From positions 1-64,000 of the forward strand of contig JAGAOP010000030.1 in the NCBI GenBank assembly GCA_017623685.1: DNA of 64,000 nucleotides, written 5' to 3'. The notes beneath the pieces were generated by a model. That model made no database searches. It was not told the origin of the DNA and saw only the letters and a program-made list of their open reading frames with translations. This document shows, piece by piece, positions 17,161-26,695 of this stretch (its first letter is position 1; every line of letters begins with the position of its first letter). Position numbers and translations under genes: made by a program. This stretch comes from Spirochaetaceae bacterium. GTDB taxonomy: Bacteria > Spirochaetota > Spirochaetia > Treponematales > Treponemataceae.

Positions 17161-18918
17161 TTACATTTGAAGGGCAATGATTTTTTCCATTGTTAATGCA
17201 GCGTAGGCTTTTGCCCTAGTGTCAATGCTTTGATTCAACATATGGGATAAAATTTCTCTTCCTTTTGAAAAGAGAGCTGGCTTCCCCATAAACTTACATA
17301 TTTTATAAATAGCATCACACATAGCTTGGGAAACCCTACTATTTGAAATAAGGCTTTGTTTCTTCAAAATAAATTCGATGCTTTCTAATAAAATATTATT
17401 TGGGTCGTATGCAATTTTTTCTGCTGCTTTTAATGCAGTAATCAACATGGAAACATCTTTTTCTTGTTTAATAATTGTTCCAATGGTTTGGTTAAGAGCT
17501 GCACTTTCAAAATTTGCTACAAGAAGTAAAACTTGCTGATAATAAGCTAGATTATTTTCTACAAGAGAAGATTCAGTAGAAAATGAGTCCGTATTTTTCA
17601 TCATTCTATTTGCAATTTGATTACTTTCTAGGGCAACTGATGTTAACCATAAAGCTTCTTGTTCACCATAATCTCCAACTAAAAGTTGTGTTTGCATATT
17701 TTCTAGCATTGGTTGTGAAATTGCTCGTCCAAAAATTGCGATGGCAGATTTGTTTAAATTATATTTTTCTGCTGTTTTATTCATAAATGTTTGGTATGAA
17801 TTATTTTTATTTTTTTTACCAGTAACTTTTTTGTTCCCAATTTTTTGAGTCATTCTATAAGCCGATGTAACCCAAGTATTTTTTTCAAAAACTAATAAAT
17901 ATCCGTTATCTATATACAAAAGGTATGACCATCTTTTTTCAGAAGGAATAGGAGATTCCCATAGGGTTCCATTTTTAGGTGAATAGGAACCTATTGTAGT
18001 TTTGTCGCTTAAAACAATATCATCTTGATCCATTGTCATAAATGTGATGTTTTTTCCATCTATTGGTACAGTTTGTCTGTCGATTATTTCCCCTAAGTTT
18101 GAATCAAAAAAAATTAGTTCAGATTTACCGCTAGTAGAAGCAATTAAAACACCTAAGTTGCTATTTTTGTTTACAAGAATTTTTGCTGAATTAGAAACTC
18201 CTAATGTGGAAGAGGGAATAACCCAGCGAGAAAAAGCTTCTTCTCGTTCGGCAGAACAGCACCCCAGTGAGCCATCTGTAAAGAATAATAACACACCATT
18301 TGGTGAATCTGTTGCATACATAACTTTGCCTGTAAAGGTTATTTCTTCTATAATAGCTCCGAAGGGGGAAATTCTAAGGGCTGTGGAACAACCTCCAATG
18401 GTTTTGCTTTGAATATGTAAAATACTGCCATCTTCTAACTGAAGCAAGGGAAACCCAGCCGTTTCTCCTGCTGTAATTGTCCATTTTTTTGTTCCGTTTA
18501 TTCCAAAGCAACTAATTTCTTGTGAACATTGAACAAATATTCTGCCGTCTAAACCTTGTAAAGGTGCCGAAATTATTTCTTTTGGAGCCTCAACTGTCCA
18601 TAAACATAGTCCACTAGGATTAAAAAGAGAAAGTTTTTTCCCACCCGAAACTGTAAATGAAAAACCTTCTTTGCCAATTCCTAAAAAAGGAGAAACTCTC
18701 CCACCAGGTATACTTGCTAGCCACATTAAAACTCCACTTGAAGAAACAGCTGCCATTGTTCTTCCGTCAAGCAGCATGACAAAGCCGAAATCTGTTTCAA
18801 CAGGTTGAGCAATAGGATCACCTCCTGCTACAAGATGCCAATTAGGTATTGGTGCAGAGTTTGCTACAAAACTAGTAAGTAAAAAGACGGCAAAGAAAGT
18901 TAAGAATCTTTTTTTCAT
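17161..18918 (-). CDS. secreted PQQ-like beta-propeller protein of unknown function
   Basis: The 585-residue protein has a signal peptide (residues 1-21, ending VANSA). It continues into a beta-propeller of repeats such as VMLLDGRTMAAVSSSGVLMW, ILVNKNSNLGVLIAST and TIGSYSPKNGTLWESPIP, like PQQ/WD40-type propellers. After residue about 365, a helical C-terminal third (TQLLVGDYGEQEALWLTSVAL onward) resembles HEAT-like repeats. It is probably periplasmic, perhaps a scaffold comparable in shape to BamB, but there is no specific match. Its start overlaps the upstream methyltransferase stop by 4 nt. Confidence 0.7.
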   Translation of the reverse strand: MKKRFLTFFAVFLLTSFVANSAPIPNWHLVAGGDPIAQPVETDFGFVMLLDGRTMAAVSSSGVLMWLASIPGGRVSPFLGIGKEGFSFTVSGGKKLSLFNPSGLCLWTVEAPKEIISAPLQGLDGRIFVQCSQEISCFGINGTKKWTITAGETAGFPLLQLEDGSILHIQSKTIGGCSTALRISPFGAIIEEITFTGKVMYATDSPNGVLLFFTDGSLGCCSAEREEAFSRWVIPSSTLGVSNSAKILVNKNSNLGVLIASTSGKSELIFFDSNLGEIIDRQTVPIDGKNITFMTMDQDDIVLSDKTTIGSYSPKNGTLWESPIPSEKRWSYLLYIDNGYLLVFEKNTWVTSAYRMTQKIGNKKVTGKKNKNNSYQTFMNKTAEKYNLNKSAIAIFGRAISQPMLENMQTQLLVGDYGEQEALWLTSVALESNQIANRMMKNTDSFSTESSLVENNLAYYQQVLLLVANFESAALNQTIGTIIKQEKDVSMLITALKAAEKIAYDPNNILLESIEFILKKQSLISNSRVSQAMCDAIYKICKFMGKPALFSKGREILSHMLNQSIDTRAKAYAALTMEKIIALQM

Positions 18919-20024
18919 TCAAGCTCCAGTATTGCAAGGCTTTCTATGTGAGTTGTTTGAGGATAAAAATCTAAAAAGTAAAGTTTATTAAGTTTGTATC
19001 CTTGTTGAACTAAATAGGCACAATTTTCTGCTTGTGTTACAGGGTTGCATGATACAGATAAAATTCTTGGAATTAGAGATTTTCCTAAAAATTCTAATAC
19101 ACTCTTTTCCATACCACTTCTTGGGGGATCTATAAGTGCCATCTTAAAATTACCATTATTTTTTATATAATCAGCGGCATAATTTTTCGCCCACAATTCA
19201 GCCTTTATTCCAAAACTGTCGTGGGGTAATCCCAACATATTTTGTTCAGCATATACTAAAGCATCTCTATTATGTTCAACAAGGGTAACATGCTTGAACT
19301 TTTCTGCTAAAAAAGTTGAAAAAGTTCCTGCACCACTATAAATATCTAAAACCCTGTCCTCTGAGGATGAATTATTGCAATTTGATAAAATTAACGAAAT
19401 GAGGCTTTCTGTCATTTCTAAATTAGATTGAAAAAAACCTCTAACATCAAAAATAATTTTTTTTTCGATAGTATTTTGGTTAATGTCCAATGCCTTTAAT
19501 GTAACGCTACAAAGGTTATTTGTGTCACTTACAGTTCCTGAATAATGTTTTTTTACTTTGTTTTTTATCTTACGATTCGTTTTTCCAGTAATTTGGGATT
19601 TTGTATTTTCTGTTTCCTGAGAAATAATTATTTTTTCGCTAGGTGAATTAAATTTAGATGCCCTAGAATCCCCAAAAATTGTGATTCTTCCTTTAGGTCT
19701 TTTCTCAGGTGGAACTGCTTTTAACCAATTACGAATTTCCTTCGTTGCAATAGGGCAGTCTTGGATTGGAACAATATTATCGCTTTTTTTTTCTTTTAGT
19801 CCTCCATTGTGAAGTTGCATTCTACAACGATATCCATCTGCTTTACCATATAGAATCTGAAAATCTTTTACGGATAAATTATGCTTTGAAAATAAATCTA
19901 ACAAATTCTTAGTTCTTATTTGCCTTTGATTCTCTGAATCTATGTGTCGAAAGGAACAACCTCCACAATTTGTGTAATGAGGACAGCCAGATTCAATTAC
20001 TGTGTTCAAATTATTTTGTTCCAC
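18915..20024 (-). CDS. class I SAM-dependent RNA (uracil-C5) methyltransferase, RlmD/TrmA family
   Basis: Cys14, Cys20, Cys23 and Cys90 form the C-x5-C-x2-C-x66-C pattern of the 4Fe-4S cluster in RumA/RlmD-type enzymes. The SAM-binding motif I is DIYSGAGTFSTFLAEKF. LIDPPRSGM and the catalytic-cysteine segment ILSVSCNPVT complete the fold. It is expected to methylate C5 of a uridine in 23S rRNA or tRNA; which one is not determinable. There is no N-terminal TRAM domain (369 aa). The start is GTG with AGGA 8 nt upstream. The beta-propeller gene overlaps its end by 4 nt. Confidence 0.92.
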   Translation of the reverse strand: MEQNNLNTVIESGCPHYTNCGGCSFRHIDSENQRQIRTKNLLDLFSKHNLSVKDFQILYGKADGYRCRMQLHNGGLKEKKSDNIVPIQDCPIATKEIRNWLKAVPPEKRPKGRITIFGDSRASKFNSPSEKIIISQETENTKSQITGKTNRKIKNKVKKHYSGTVSDTNNLCSVTLKALDINQNTIEKKIIFDVRGFFQSNLEMTESLISLILSNCNNSSSEDRVLDIYSGAGTFSTFLAEKFKHVTLVEHNRDALVYAEQNMLGLPHDSFGIKAELWAKNYAADYIKNNGNFKMALIDPPRSGMEKSVLEFLGKSLIPRILSVSCNPVTQAENCAYLVQQGYKLNKLYFLDFYPQTTHIESLAILELE

Positions 20025-20040
20025 CTATTTTTCCTAGAGA

Positions 20041-20826
20041 TTATAAAGTGAAATTTTTTGATTTAATTATTTTCATTCCTTTTTGAGATAATCTATTCAA
20101 AAAGTTATTGCCTTGTTCTTCAAACCCTTGAACATTTGAAGAACAATCTGAAAGCAATGTGATATTTTCTGCAGGAATATAGGAAACTAAATCAGAAACT
20201 GTGTTTGCTACGCAATGGGAAAGAGCTTCTCCTGCTACATAAATTGCTTTTGATTTAAGATGTTCAACCAAAGAATAGTTTGTAGTGGTATTAGGGTCAT
20301 GGGGATCAGGAACTTCTGCTTGGATGGCACTATAATGTTCGGTTAATGGATTTAAAGCCTTTGTAACATAATTTACTCTTCTTCCAGGGATTAAACATTC
20401 CCATTTATGAACTGCTTCCCAAATATCTTGTTGTATGCAACTTCCCCAAGTGGCTTGTAAACAATGAGGTGGCCATAAAATAAGAGTATATTTTCCTGAG
20501 TTTTCCAACTGAGTTAAATATGATTTTACTTTATCGTAAAGTTTTTCATCTACGGGTATGTATTCACCTTGGGAAAACTTTTCTAGGGTAATTTGAGTGT
20601 ATATTTCTGGTGTTGATCCATCTTTGCATTTCCAAAAAATAGGATGAGCAATGTGATAAAAAGGATGGGTATCAAGAGTAATTGTTATACCATGAATTTT
20701 ATCTATATTTTTATAAATAAAATCTGCTGTATTGGCACAATCCTTTTCTGCATTAGGTACGTAAAGGCTTCCTTTAGGAGAACAAAAATCATTTTGAAAA
20801 TCAATTAATAATAATTCTGTATTCAT
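20041..20826 (-). CDS. nicotinamidase-like cysteine hydrolase (isochorismatase fold)
   Basis: The 261-residue protein begins MNTELLLIDFQNDF, with catalytic Asp9. It has metal-binding LDTHPFYHIAH, the WPPHCLQ segment and the catalytic cysteine in YVAGEALSHCVANTV. This is the PncA arrangement: hydrolysis of nicotinamide to nicotinate for NAD salvage. At 261 residues it is longer than bacterial PncA (about 185-215). An upstream in-frame ATG would add MCFFFYYINV, but a consensus promoter ends just before the chosen start, so the shorter form is right. The mRNA appears leaderless. The methyltransferase gene follows after 16 nt. Confidence 0.87.
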   Translation of the reverse strand: MNTELLLIDFQNDFCSPKGSLYVPNAEKDCANTADFIYKNIDKIHGITITLDTHPFYHIAHPIFWKCKDGSTPEIYTQITLEKFSQGEYIPVDEKLYDKVKSYLTQLENSGKYTLILWPPHCLQATWGSCIQQDIWEAVHKWECLIPGRRVNYVTKALNPLTEHYSAIQAEVPDPHDPNTTTNYSLVEHLKSKAIYVAGEALSHCVANTVSDLVSYIPAENITLLSDCSSNVQGFEEQGNNFLNRLSQKGMKIIKSKNFTL

Positions 20827-20835
20827 GACATTTAT

Positions 20836-20864
20836 ATAATAGAAAAAAAAACACATACTGTCAA
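20836..20864 (-). promoter_or_regulatory. consensus promoter of the nicotinamidase gene, leaderless
   Basis: On the minus strand a perfect TTGACA (plus 20859-20864), a 17-nt spacer and TATTAT (20836-20841) stand 9 nt before the ATG at 20826. Initiation would leave about 2 nt of leader. This is the best-formed promoter in the window. Confidence 0.75.
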
Positions 20865-21004
20865 TTTAATTAAAAATTACTATTAGTTTGATTTTATTTA
20901 AAATTATTTTTTTATTTTAAAGATAAATTTGTAACTTAAGAAATATTTTTTTTCGACATTATATTTTACTGCCTATAATAATTTTTAAGGGTAAAAATAT
21001 TTAG

Positions 21005-21032
21005 TTGCATTCTATTAATTATGTGATATACT
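21005..21032 (+). promoter_or_regulatory. promoter of the aminotransferase-glgA genes
   Basis: TTGCAT (21005-21010), a 16-nt spacer and TATACT (21027-21032) precede a roughly 35-nt leader with ribosome site GGAGAG. Confidence 0.6.
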
Positions 21033-21074
21033 AAAATTGCTATAAATTTGATTTTTTTGTTTGGAGAGATTTTA

Positions 21075-22289
21075 ATGCCAGTGGCTCCACATATAAAAGA
21101 AATTATGAATAACAAAAATTCTTCCGCAATTAGAAAAATGTTTGAAGAAGGATGTGCATTAAAAAAACAATTTGGTTCAGAAAATGTTTTTGATTTCAGT
21201 ATTGGAAATCCTGATTTAGCCCCTCCAAAAGAGGTTATTCAAGCTATAAAATTATGTGCAGAAAAGGAAACAGAAGGAATTCATGGTTATATGCCTAATG
21301 CTGGTTATCTAGAAGCAAGAGAAGCCATGGCACATAAAGTTTCAAAAGAACAAGGGGTTTCCGTAAATTATGACTGTATAGTTATGACCTCTGGGGCAGC
21401 TGCAGCATTAAATTGCGTGTTTAAAGCAACCCTTTCTCCTGGGGATGAGGTTATTGTTCCCTCTCCATATTTTGCTGAGTATTCTCATTATATTGCAAAT
21501 TATGGAGGTGTTTTAGTTCCTGTGGCGACTAAAAATGATTTTTCTTTGGATATAGAAAAAATAGCTGCTTCTCTTTCGGCTAAAACGGCTGCTGTTTTAA
21601 TTAACTCGCCCAATAATCCTTCTGGTAAAATTTATTCTTCTTCCGAAATACAAGAATTATCTTCTGCTTTGAAAAAACATGGTTCTAAATGTGGTCGAAT
21701 GCCATATTTAATTTGTGACGAACCATACAGAGCTATTGTATATGATCAAAACATAGTTGCACCTGTTTTTCCTGTATATGAGAATTCTGTTATTGTTACC
21801 TCTTTTGCAAAGGATTTAAGTTTGCCAGGTGAACGAATCGGCTACATTGCAGTTAATCCTTCGTGTCAAGATTATAGTGAGTTTATTTCAGCCTGTACTT
21901 TTTCTGCTAGAATCTTAGGATATGTGAATGCTCCTGCTTTTTTTCAACGAGTTGTTTCAATGTCTTGGGATGCTCCAGTGGATTATTCTTCGTATGATAA
22001 TCGGCGAAAAAAACTTATGCAAATTTTAGATTCAGTTGGAATTAAATATGCAATTCCCCAAGGAGCTTTTTATATTTTTTGCCAAGTTCCGCCTAAAAAA
22101 AATTCAGAGAATTTAAATTCAAATTGTTCAGATAGAGAATTTTGTGATCACCTAAAAAAATATCTTGTATTATGTGCTTCTGGAACAGGGTTTGGATTTC
22201 CAGGTTGGTTTAGAATGGCTTACTGTGTTTCTGATTCAGTAATTTCAGGATGTTATACTCAGTTAGCAAAGGCGATTGCTAGCTGGTAG
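21075..22289 (+). CDS. pyridoxal-phosphate aminotransferase, class I/II (AAT-I fold)
   Basis: The 404-residue enzyme has the N-terminal segment FDFSIGNPDLAPPKEV, the cofactor-binding MTSGAAAALN, the conserved NSPNNPSGKIYS, CDEPYRAIVYD, and the PLP-lysine region SFAKDLSLPGERIGYIA. This is a fold-type I aminotransferase of the aspartate/alanine/aromatic group; the amino donor cannot be told from sequence. ATG 21075 is chosen because GGAGAG lies 8 nt upstream; a longer in-frame extension lacks such a site. It precedes glgA by 31 nt, probably on one transcript. Confidence 0.9.
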   Translation: MPVAPHIKEIMNNKNSSAIRKMFEEGCALKKQFGSENVFDFSIGNPDLAPPKEVIQAIKLCAEKETEGIHGYMPNAGYLEAREAMAHKVSKEQGVSVNYDCIVMTSGAAAALNCVFKATLSPGDEVIVPSPYFAEYSHYIANYGGVLVPVATKNDFSLDIEKIAASLSAKTAAVLINSPNNPSGKIYSSSEIQELSSALKKHGSKCGRMPYLICDEPYRAIVYDQNIVAPVFPVYENSVIVTSFAKDLSLPGERIGYIAVNPSCQDYSEFISACTFSARILGYVNAPAFFQRVVSMSWDAPVDYSSYDNRRKKLMQILDSVGIKYAIPQGAFYIFCQVPPKKNSENLNSNCSDREFCDHLKKYLVLCASGTGFGFPGWFRMAYCVSDSVISGCYTQLAKAIASW

Positions 22290-22320
22290 TTTTATTTGTA
22301 CCTTGTTAATAGGAGTTTTT

Positions 22321-23787
22321 ATGAAAATTTTAATGGTTACGGCAGAAGCAGTCCCCTTTGCAAAAACAGGAGGACTTGCTGATATGGTTTCAGCACTTGC
22401 AATTTCTTTAAGTAATCAAGGTCATGATGTTCGACTGGTAATGCCTAGATATTACAACATTAATAGAGATGATTTAGAACCCTTGGAAGGTCCTTTAGGA
22501 GTTCCTGCAGGCTACACAGAAATATGGACGGGTGTTTATAAAAAAAATATGCTAGGAGCAAAAAATCTTCCCGTTTATTTTATTGATTACGAGCAATGTT
22601 TCGGACGAGATGGAATTTATGGAACACCCCAAGAAACTGATTTTCACGATAATCCTTATCGCTTTTCTGTTTTGTGCCATGGAGCATTTCAATTGTGTAG
22701 AAAAATCAACTGGATACCAGATGTAATTCACAGTCATGATTGGTCTACAGCACTTGTTCCAGTTATCCTTAAGTTTTTAGCAAGACAAAATGATTTTTCT
22801 AAAACAGCTAGTGTTTTTACTGTACATAATCTTGGCTATCAAGGGGTTTATGGAAAGCATAACTACCCATCAATCGGTCTTGATTGGAACTTTTTTTATT
22901 CAGCAGGTTTTGAAGATTGGGATAGAATGAATTTCTTAAAAGCAGGATTAACTTCTGCAGATAAAATCACTACTGTTTCTCCAACTTATGCTAAGGAAAT
23001 TCAAAGCCCTTCTGCAGGATTCCGCATGGATTCACTTTTACATTATCGAAATCAAGATTTAGTTGGCATTTTGAATGGAGTTGATACTGAAGTTTGGAAT
23101 CCACAAACAGATAAACTAATAGCTGCAAATTTTTCCAAAGAAAATCTAAAGGCTAAAGAAAAAAATAAAATTGCTTTACAAGAAAGAATGGGGTTACCTG
23201 TAAATCTAAATGTTCCAATAATTGGTATGATTTCACGGTTAGTGGATCAAAAAGGTGTAGCTGAAATGTTTGCTCCAACTTATGGATGTTTGTATAAACT
23301 TTGTACTGAAATAGATGTTCAAATTGTTGTGCTAGGTAGCGGTGAAAGATGGTGCGAAACAGAATTAATGGCTTTAAAAGAAAAACTTCCAAATTTAGGT
23401 GTGTATATTGGTTATAACGAAGAATTAAGTCATCTAATTGAAGCTGGCAGTGACTTCTTTTTGATGCCTTCCCGTTATGAGCCTTGCGGTTTAAACCAAA
23501 TGTATTCAATGTTATACGGAACCTTACCAATTGTTCACAGAATTGGTGGTCTTGCTGATACTGTTCAAAATTATAACGAAAAAACTGGGGATGGAACTGG
23601 TTTTATGTTTGATAATCTAACACCACAAAGTATTTTTGATACTGTAGGTTGGGCTGTTTATGCATGGTACAATAAAAAAGATCACATAAAAGAAATGCAA
23701 AAACGAGCAATGTCACAAAATTTTACCTGGGATAATGCAGCTAAGCAATATATTCAGGTTTATACAGAGGCTTTAGAAAAACTCTAG
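22321..23787 (+). CDS. glgA: glycogen synthase (ADP-glucose, GT5)
   Basis: The 488-residue enzyme starts MKILMVTAEAVPFAKTGGLADM, with the KTGGL motif that binds ADP-glucose. The GT-B C-terminal domain contains IGMISRLVDQKG and the acidic/donor-site region SRYEPCGLNQMYSMLYGTLP, followed by GGLADTV. It elongates alpha-1,4-glucan for glycogen storage. ATG 22321 has AGGAG 6 nt upstream; an upstream in-frame start would add an implausible hydrophobic tail. No other glg gene is nearby. Confidence 0.96.
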   Translation: MKILMVTAEAVPFAKTGGLADMVSALAISLSNQGHDVRLVMPRYYNINRDDLEPLEGPLGVPAGYTEIWTGVYKKNMLGAKNLPVYFIDYEQCFGRDGIYGTPQETDFHDNPYRFSVLCHGAFQLCRKINWIPDVIHSHDWSTALVPVILKFLARQNDFSKTASVFTVHNLGYQGVYGKHNYPSIGLDWNFFYSAGFEDWDRMNFLKAGLTSADKITTVSPTYAKEIQSPSAGFRMDSLLHYRNQDLVGILNGVDTEVWNPQTDKLIAANFSKENLKAKEKNKIALQERMGLPVNLNVPIIGMISRLVDQKGVAEMFAPTYGCLYKLCTEIDVQIVVLGSGERWCETELMALKEKLPNLGVYIGYNEELSHLIEAGSDFFLMPSRYEPCGLNQMYSMLYGTLPIVHRIGGLADTVQNYNEKTGDGTGFMFDNLTPQSIFDTVGWAVYAWYNKKDHIKEMQKRAMSQNFTWDNAAKQYIQVYTEALEKL

Positions 23788-23806
23788 ATTTTAAGGAGGC
23801 ATGAAA

Positions 23807-23900
23807 AAAAATTACGTCCCTGTAATTTTTATCATTTCAGTTTAAAATGCGTTGCATTTTAAACTGAGTTGCTCGCCCCTCAGGCTGTGGTTTTTATAGG
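23807..23900 (+). repeat. structured repeat element, copy 1, upstream of the TIGR03546 gene
   Basis: Three parts are visible. A 9-bp stem, AAAAATTAC/GTAATTTTT (23807-23830), may end glgA transcription. It is followed by a perfect 13-bp palindrome, CAGTTTAAAATGC-gtt-GCATTTTAAACTG (23838-23866). A variable middle (about 20 nt, starting near CTCGCC) then leads into a conserved tail, GTGGTTTTTATAGGAGT, that contains the ribosome site of the next gene. A second copy lies at 58827-58950; 41 of 42 bases match over 23826-23867. Its nature, riboregulator or small dispersed repeat, is unknown. Confidence 0.8.
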
Positions 23901-23909
23901 AGTTAATAT

Positions 23910-24440
23910 ATGTTAAATGCAATTATTAATTTTTTTAAGTCTTTAAATAATAATTCTCATCCTGGAGAAATAGCTCATGCTGCCTCTATTGGTGTTTTAT
24001 TAGGTTTTTTACCAAAAGATAATGCCCTTTGGTACATTTTATTTATCTTCTTTCTTTTTGTTCGTATTAACAAAGCAGTATATCTTTTGGTTATTTTAGG
24101 AATAGGAACTTTTGCTTTTTCCCTAGATAATTTGTTTGACAAAATAGGCTATGCAGTCCTAACTTTTGAAAAACTAACTCCAATTTTTAGTTCTTTGTTA
24201 GAAACTCCCTTTGTTGCATTTACTAATTTTAATAATACCATAGTTATGGGAAGTCTTGTTTTTGGGATTCTTGCCTATTTTCCTGTTTATTTACTTGCTC
24301 GTCTTTTTGTAAAACTTTGGCGTTCAACTTTAGCTCCGAAAATTTCTTCTTTGAAGATATGGCAAGCAATAAAAAAACTTCCCTTTGTAAACAAAATTTT
24401 TTCTGTTAGCGAAAAAATTTCGGAGGTAACAAAACGATGA
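23910..24440 (+). CDS. TIGR03546 family membrane protein
   Basis: The 176-residue protein has three or four hydrophobic segments (around residues 27-75 and 105-140), with the characteristic start NPHPGEIAHAASIGVLLGF-like (here NSHPGEIAHAASIGVLLGFL) and LPKDNALW. This fits TIGR03546, a family found next to TIGR03545 in some outer-membrane bacteria; its function is unknown. AGGAG in the repeat element's tail serves its ATG. The next gene overlaps it by 4 nt (ATGA), so the two are almost certainly made together. Confidence 0.8.
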   Translation: MLNAIINFFKSLNNNSHPGEIAHAASIGVLLGFLPKDNALWYILFIFFLFVRINKAVYLLVILGIGTFAFSLDNLFDKIGYAVLTFEKLTPIFSSLLETPFVAFTNFNNTIVMGSLVFGILAYFPVYLLARLFVKLWRSTLAPKISSLKIWQAIKKLPFVNKIFSVSEKISEVTKR

Positions 24441-26683
24441 AGGAAAAGGAAATTAAAGTTGTAGAAAAAAAGCAAGCAACCCAAAAAGAAAAAAAAACTT
24501 CTGTAAAAAATATACCTGTTACCAAACTGCCAAAAATATTTAAAAAAAAGTATTCTAAAAGTGGCTATATACGAAAAATTTCTAAGCATATATATATTCC
24601 AAAAGATAAAGTATTTGTGGATTCATTTTTTAAACCACTAGATGAATCAAATGAAAAATCCAAGGTTGCAATTCCTTCAGATTTACTTTTATCGAAACAG
24701 GATCTTGCCCATTTTAAAGTCTTAGCAAAGGATATAAAAAAACAAAAAAGCAGAATAAAGTGGTTACCTCTTATTGCCTGTTTTTCAGTTGTTTTTATTA
24801 TTTTTGCAACTGTAATTATATTTAAAGATAAACTTATAAAAAATGGCATAGAATCTATCATGGAAAAAATATTTGAAGCTAAGTGTGATATAGAATATTT
24901 ACATTTAGGCTTATTAGATGCCAGTTTTAATATAAAGCAGATGGAAGTTGCTAACAAAAATAATACTATGACCAATCTTTTTGAAATTGGTGAAATAAAG
25001 TTGGATTTTGATTTAGCAAATCTTTTACGAAAAAGATTTGTTGCACAAGAATTACTTTTAACAGGAATTCAAATTGGTACAGAAAGGGAAGAGGATGGTG
25101 CGTTACCACAAATAAAAAAAGAAAAGTCTGAGTTTGAAAAAAAATTAATTAATTTTGCCACAGAAAAGAAACAAGTGGTAGAAAATAGCATTACAGAAAT
25201 TTTCCAACAATATAATCCAGAAACATTACTAGAAAATTTTTATTCAAATCTAAAATCTCCTATATTAGTTGAAGAAGCAGAAGAAACTCTTTCGCAAATT
25301 ATTCCATCTTGGAAAAATGTTCCTTCTGAAATTGAAGAAACAATAGAAAGTACAATTTCTCAAGGACAAGCCGCCTTAGATTTTAACTGGGGAGGTGCAA
25401 AAAAGGATGTAGCAAAGCTTACTGAAGGAATTAATTTGGTTACTAAAGCTTTAGAAGAAGTGGATACAACGAAAAAAGACCTGGAAAATACCATAAATAA
25501 ATTAAAAAAAGATACTGATACTGTTTCTTCTTTAATGAATAATGTTACAACCTCTATTTCTTCTGATTATGAAATGTTACAAAATCAAATTAATCAAATA
25601 ACTTCTTTTTCAATTAAAGAAGACGGCATGAATATTATAACTGATGCTTTTAAAACTATTGTTGCTGATTTGCTTGGAAACTATTATCCCATGTTTGAGC
25701 AAGTTATTAGTTATATTGATAAACTTAACATAGAAAAAAAAGCCTCAGAAACTAAAAAAGAAGAATCTACTAATCAACGTAAGAAAGGTCGTTTTATTGA
25801 ATATTCTAATAATAAACCTTCCTTTTTAATTGAAAAAGCTCATGGTTCAGGGGTATCAGAAAATTTTGCTTTGGATATTGTTGTTACTGATATAAGTAAC
25901 GATATGGATAAATGGGGAAAGAGTGCATCTATTAAAGGAACTGCAGTTCATGGAAAAATGACAGATACCATATCCGGTTCCCTTGATTTAAGGGAAAACC
26001 GAAATACTAGTATGCTTCAAATTCTATATAATGGAGCGGGATATTCTGTTTCTTTAGCTTTGCCAGAAGAAGAAAGGGTAACTGGGGTTCCATCTGTAAG
26101 TGGAATTGGTTCATTTTCTGGAAATTTATCTGTTGATAGTATAGATGATTTTGATATTTCTCTAGATGTATTTTTAAACCAAACTGAATTCACTGTTGAG
26201 CCCTTTGAACCAGAATTTGGTTACGATTTATATATGCGTGCTTTGGATAAATTTAGCTCTGTTCGAGGAAAAGTTGGAATTGCATATAATCCTGATACAT
26301 TTTTAGATATTGATGTTTCCACGGATATAGGCGAAAGATTTGTTCAAATTCTTAGTGAATTAATTAACGAAGAACTAGATATTATTAAAGAAAAGAGTAG
26401 GGTTAGAGTAAAAGAAATACTTGATAATGCCTCAGCAAATTTTAATGCCAAGTTCAATGAATTTAATGATATAAAAGATAGAATTGAGCAAGAACGGAAA
26501 AAACTTGATGAGTTTGAAAACAAACTTGAAAAAGCAAAACAGGATGCAGAAAATAAAATAAAAGAAGCTACTGCTCAGGCTACAGAAAAAGCAACAGAGG
26601 CTGTAAAGACAAAAATTGATTCAGCAGTTGAAGATGCAAAAAAAACAACTACTGATGCTATAAAAGGCTTATTTGGTAGATAA
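24437..26683 (+). CDS. TIGR03545 family envelope protein
   Basis: The 748-residue protein has a basic cytoplasmic N-terminus of about 108 residues and one membrane helix (WLPLIACFSVVFIIFATVII). A large periplasmic part follows. It has AsmA-like strands early (DIEYLHLGLLDASFNIKQMEVANK), a helical coiled-coil middle (about 220-430), a beta-rich region (about 450-620) and a closing coiled coil (about 640-740). This matches TIGR03545, the partner of TIGR03546. Its role is unknown; the topology suggests a structure bridging inner membrane and periplasm. Confidence 0.78.
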   Translation: MKEKEIKVVEKKQATQKEKKTSVKNIPVTKLPKIFKKKYSKSGYIRKISKHIYIPKDKVFVDSFFKPLDESNEKSKVAIPSDLLLSKQDLAHFKVLAKDIKKQKSRIKWLPLIACFSVVFIIFATVIIFKDKLIKNGIESIMEKIFEAKCDIEYLHLGLLDASFNIKQMEVANKNNTMTNLFEIGEIKLDFDLANLLRKRFVAQELLLTGIQIGTEREEDGALPQIKKEKSEFEKKLINFATEKKQVVENSITEIFQQYNPETLLENFYSNLKSPILVEEAEETLSQIIPSWKNVPSEIEETIESTISQGQAALDFNWGGAKKDVAKLTEGINLVTKALEEVDTTKKDLENTINKLKKDTDTVSSLMNNVTTSISSDYEMLQNQINQITSFSIKEDGMNIITDAFKTIVADLLGNYYPMFEQVISYIDKLNIEKKASETKKEESTNQRKKGRFIEYSNNKPSFLIEKAHGSGVSENFALDIVVTDISNDMDKWGKSASIKGTAVHGKMTDTISGSLDLRENRNTSMLQILYNGAGYSVSLALPEEERVTGVPSVSGIGSFSGNLSVDSIDDFDISLDVFLNQTEFTVEPFEPEFGYDLYMRALDKFSSVRGKVGIAYNPDTFLDIDVSTDIGERFVQILSELINEELDIIKEKSRVRVKEILDNASANFNAKFNEFNDIKDRIEQERKKLDEFENKLEKAKQDAENKIKEATAQATEKATEAVKTKIDSAVEDAKKTTTDAIKGLFGR

Positions 26684-26695
26684 AAGCATATTTTT

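Noticed and set aside
20857-21004. Possible tRNA or riboswitch in the gap between the nicotinamidase and aminotransferase genes
   Set aside because: No T-loop sequence, acceptor pairing or known riboswitch core is visible; the gap holds two divergent promoters and A/T-rich filler.
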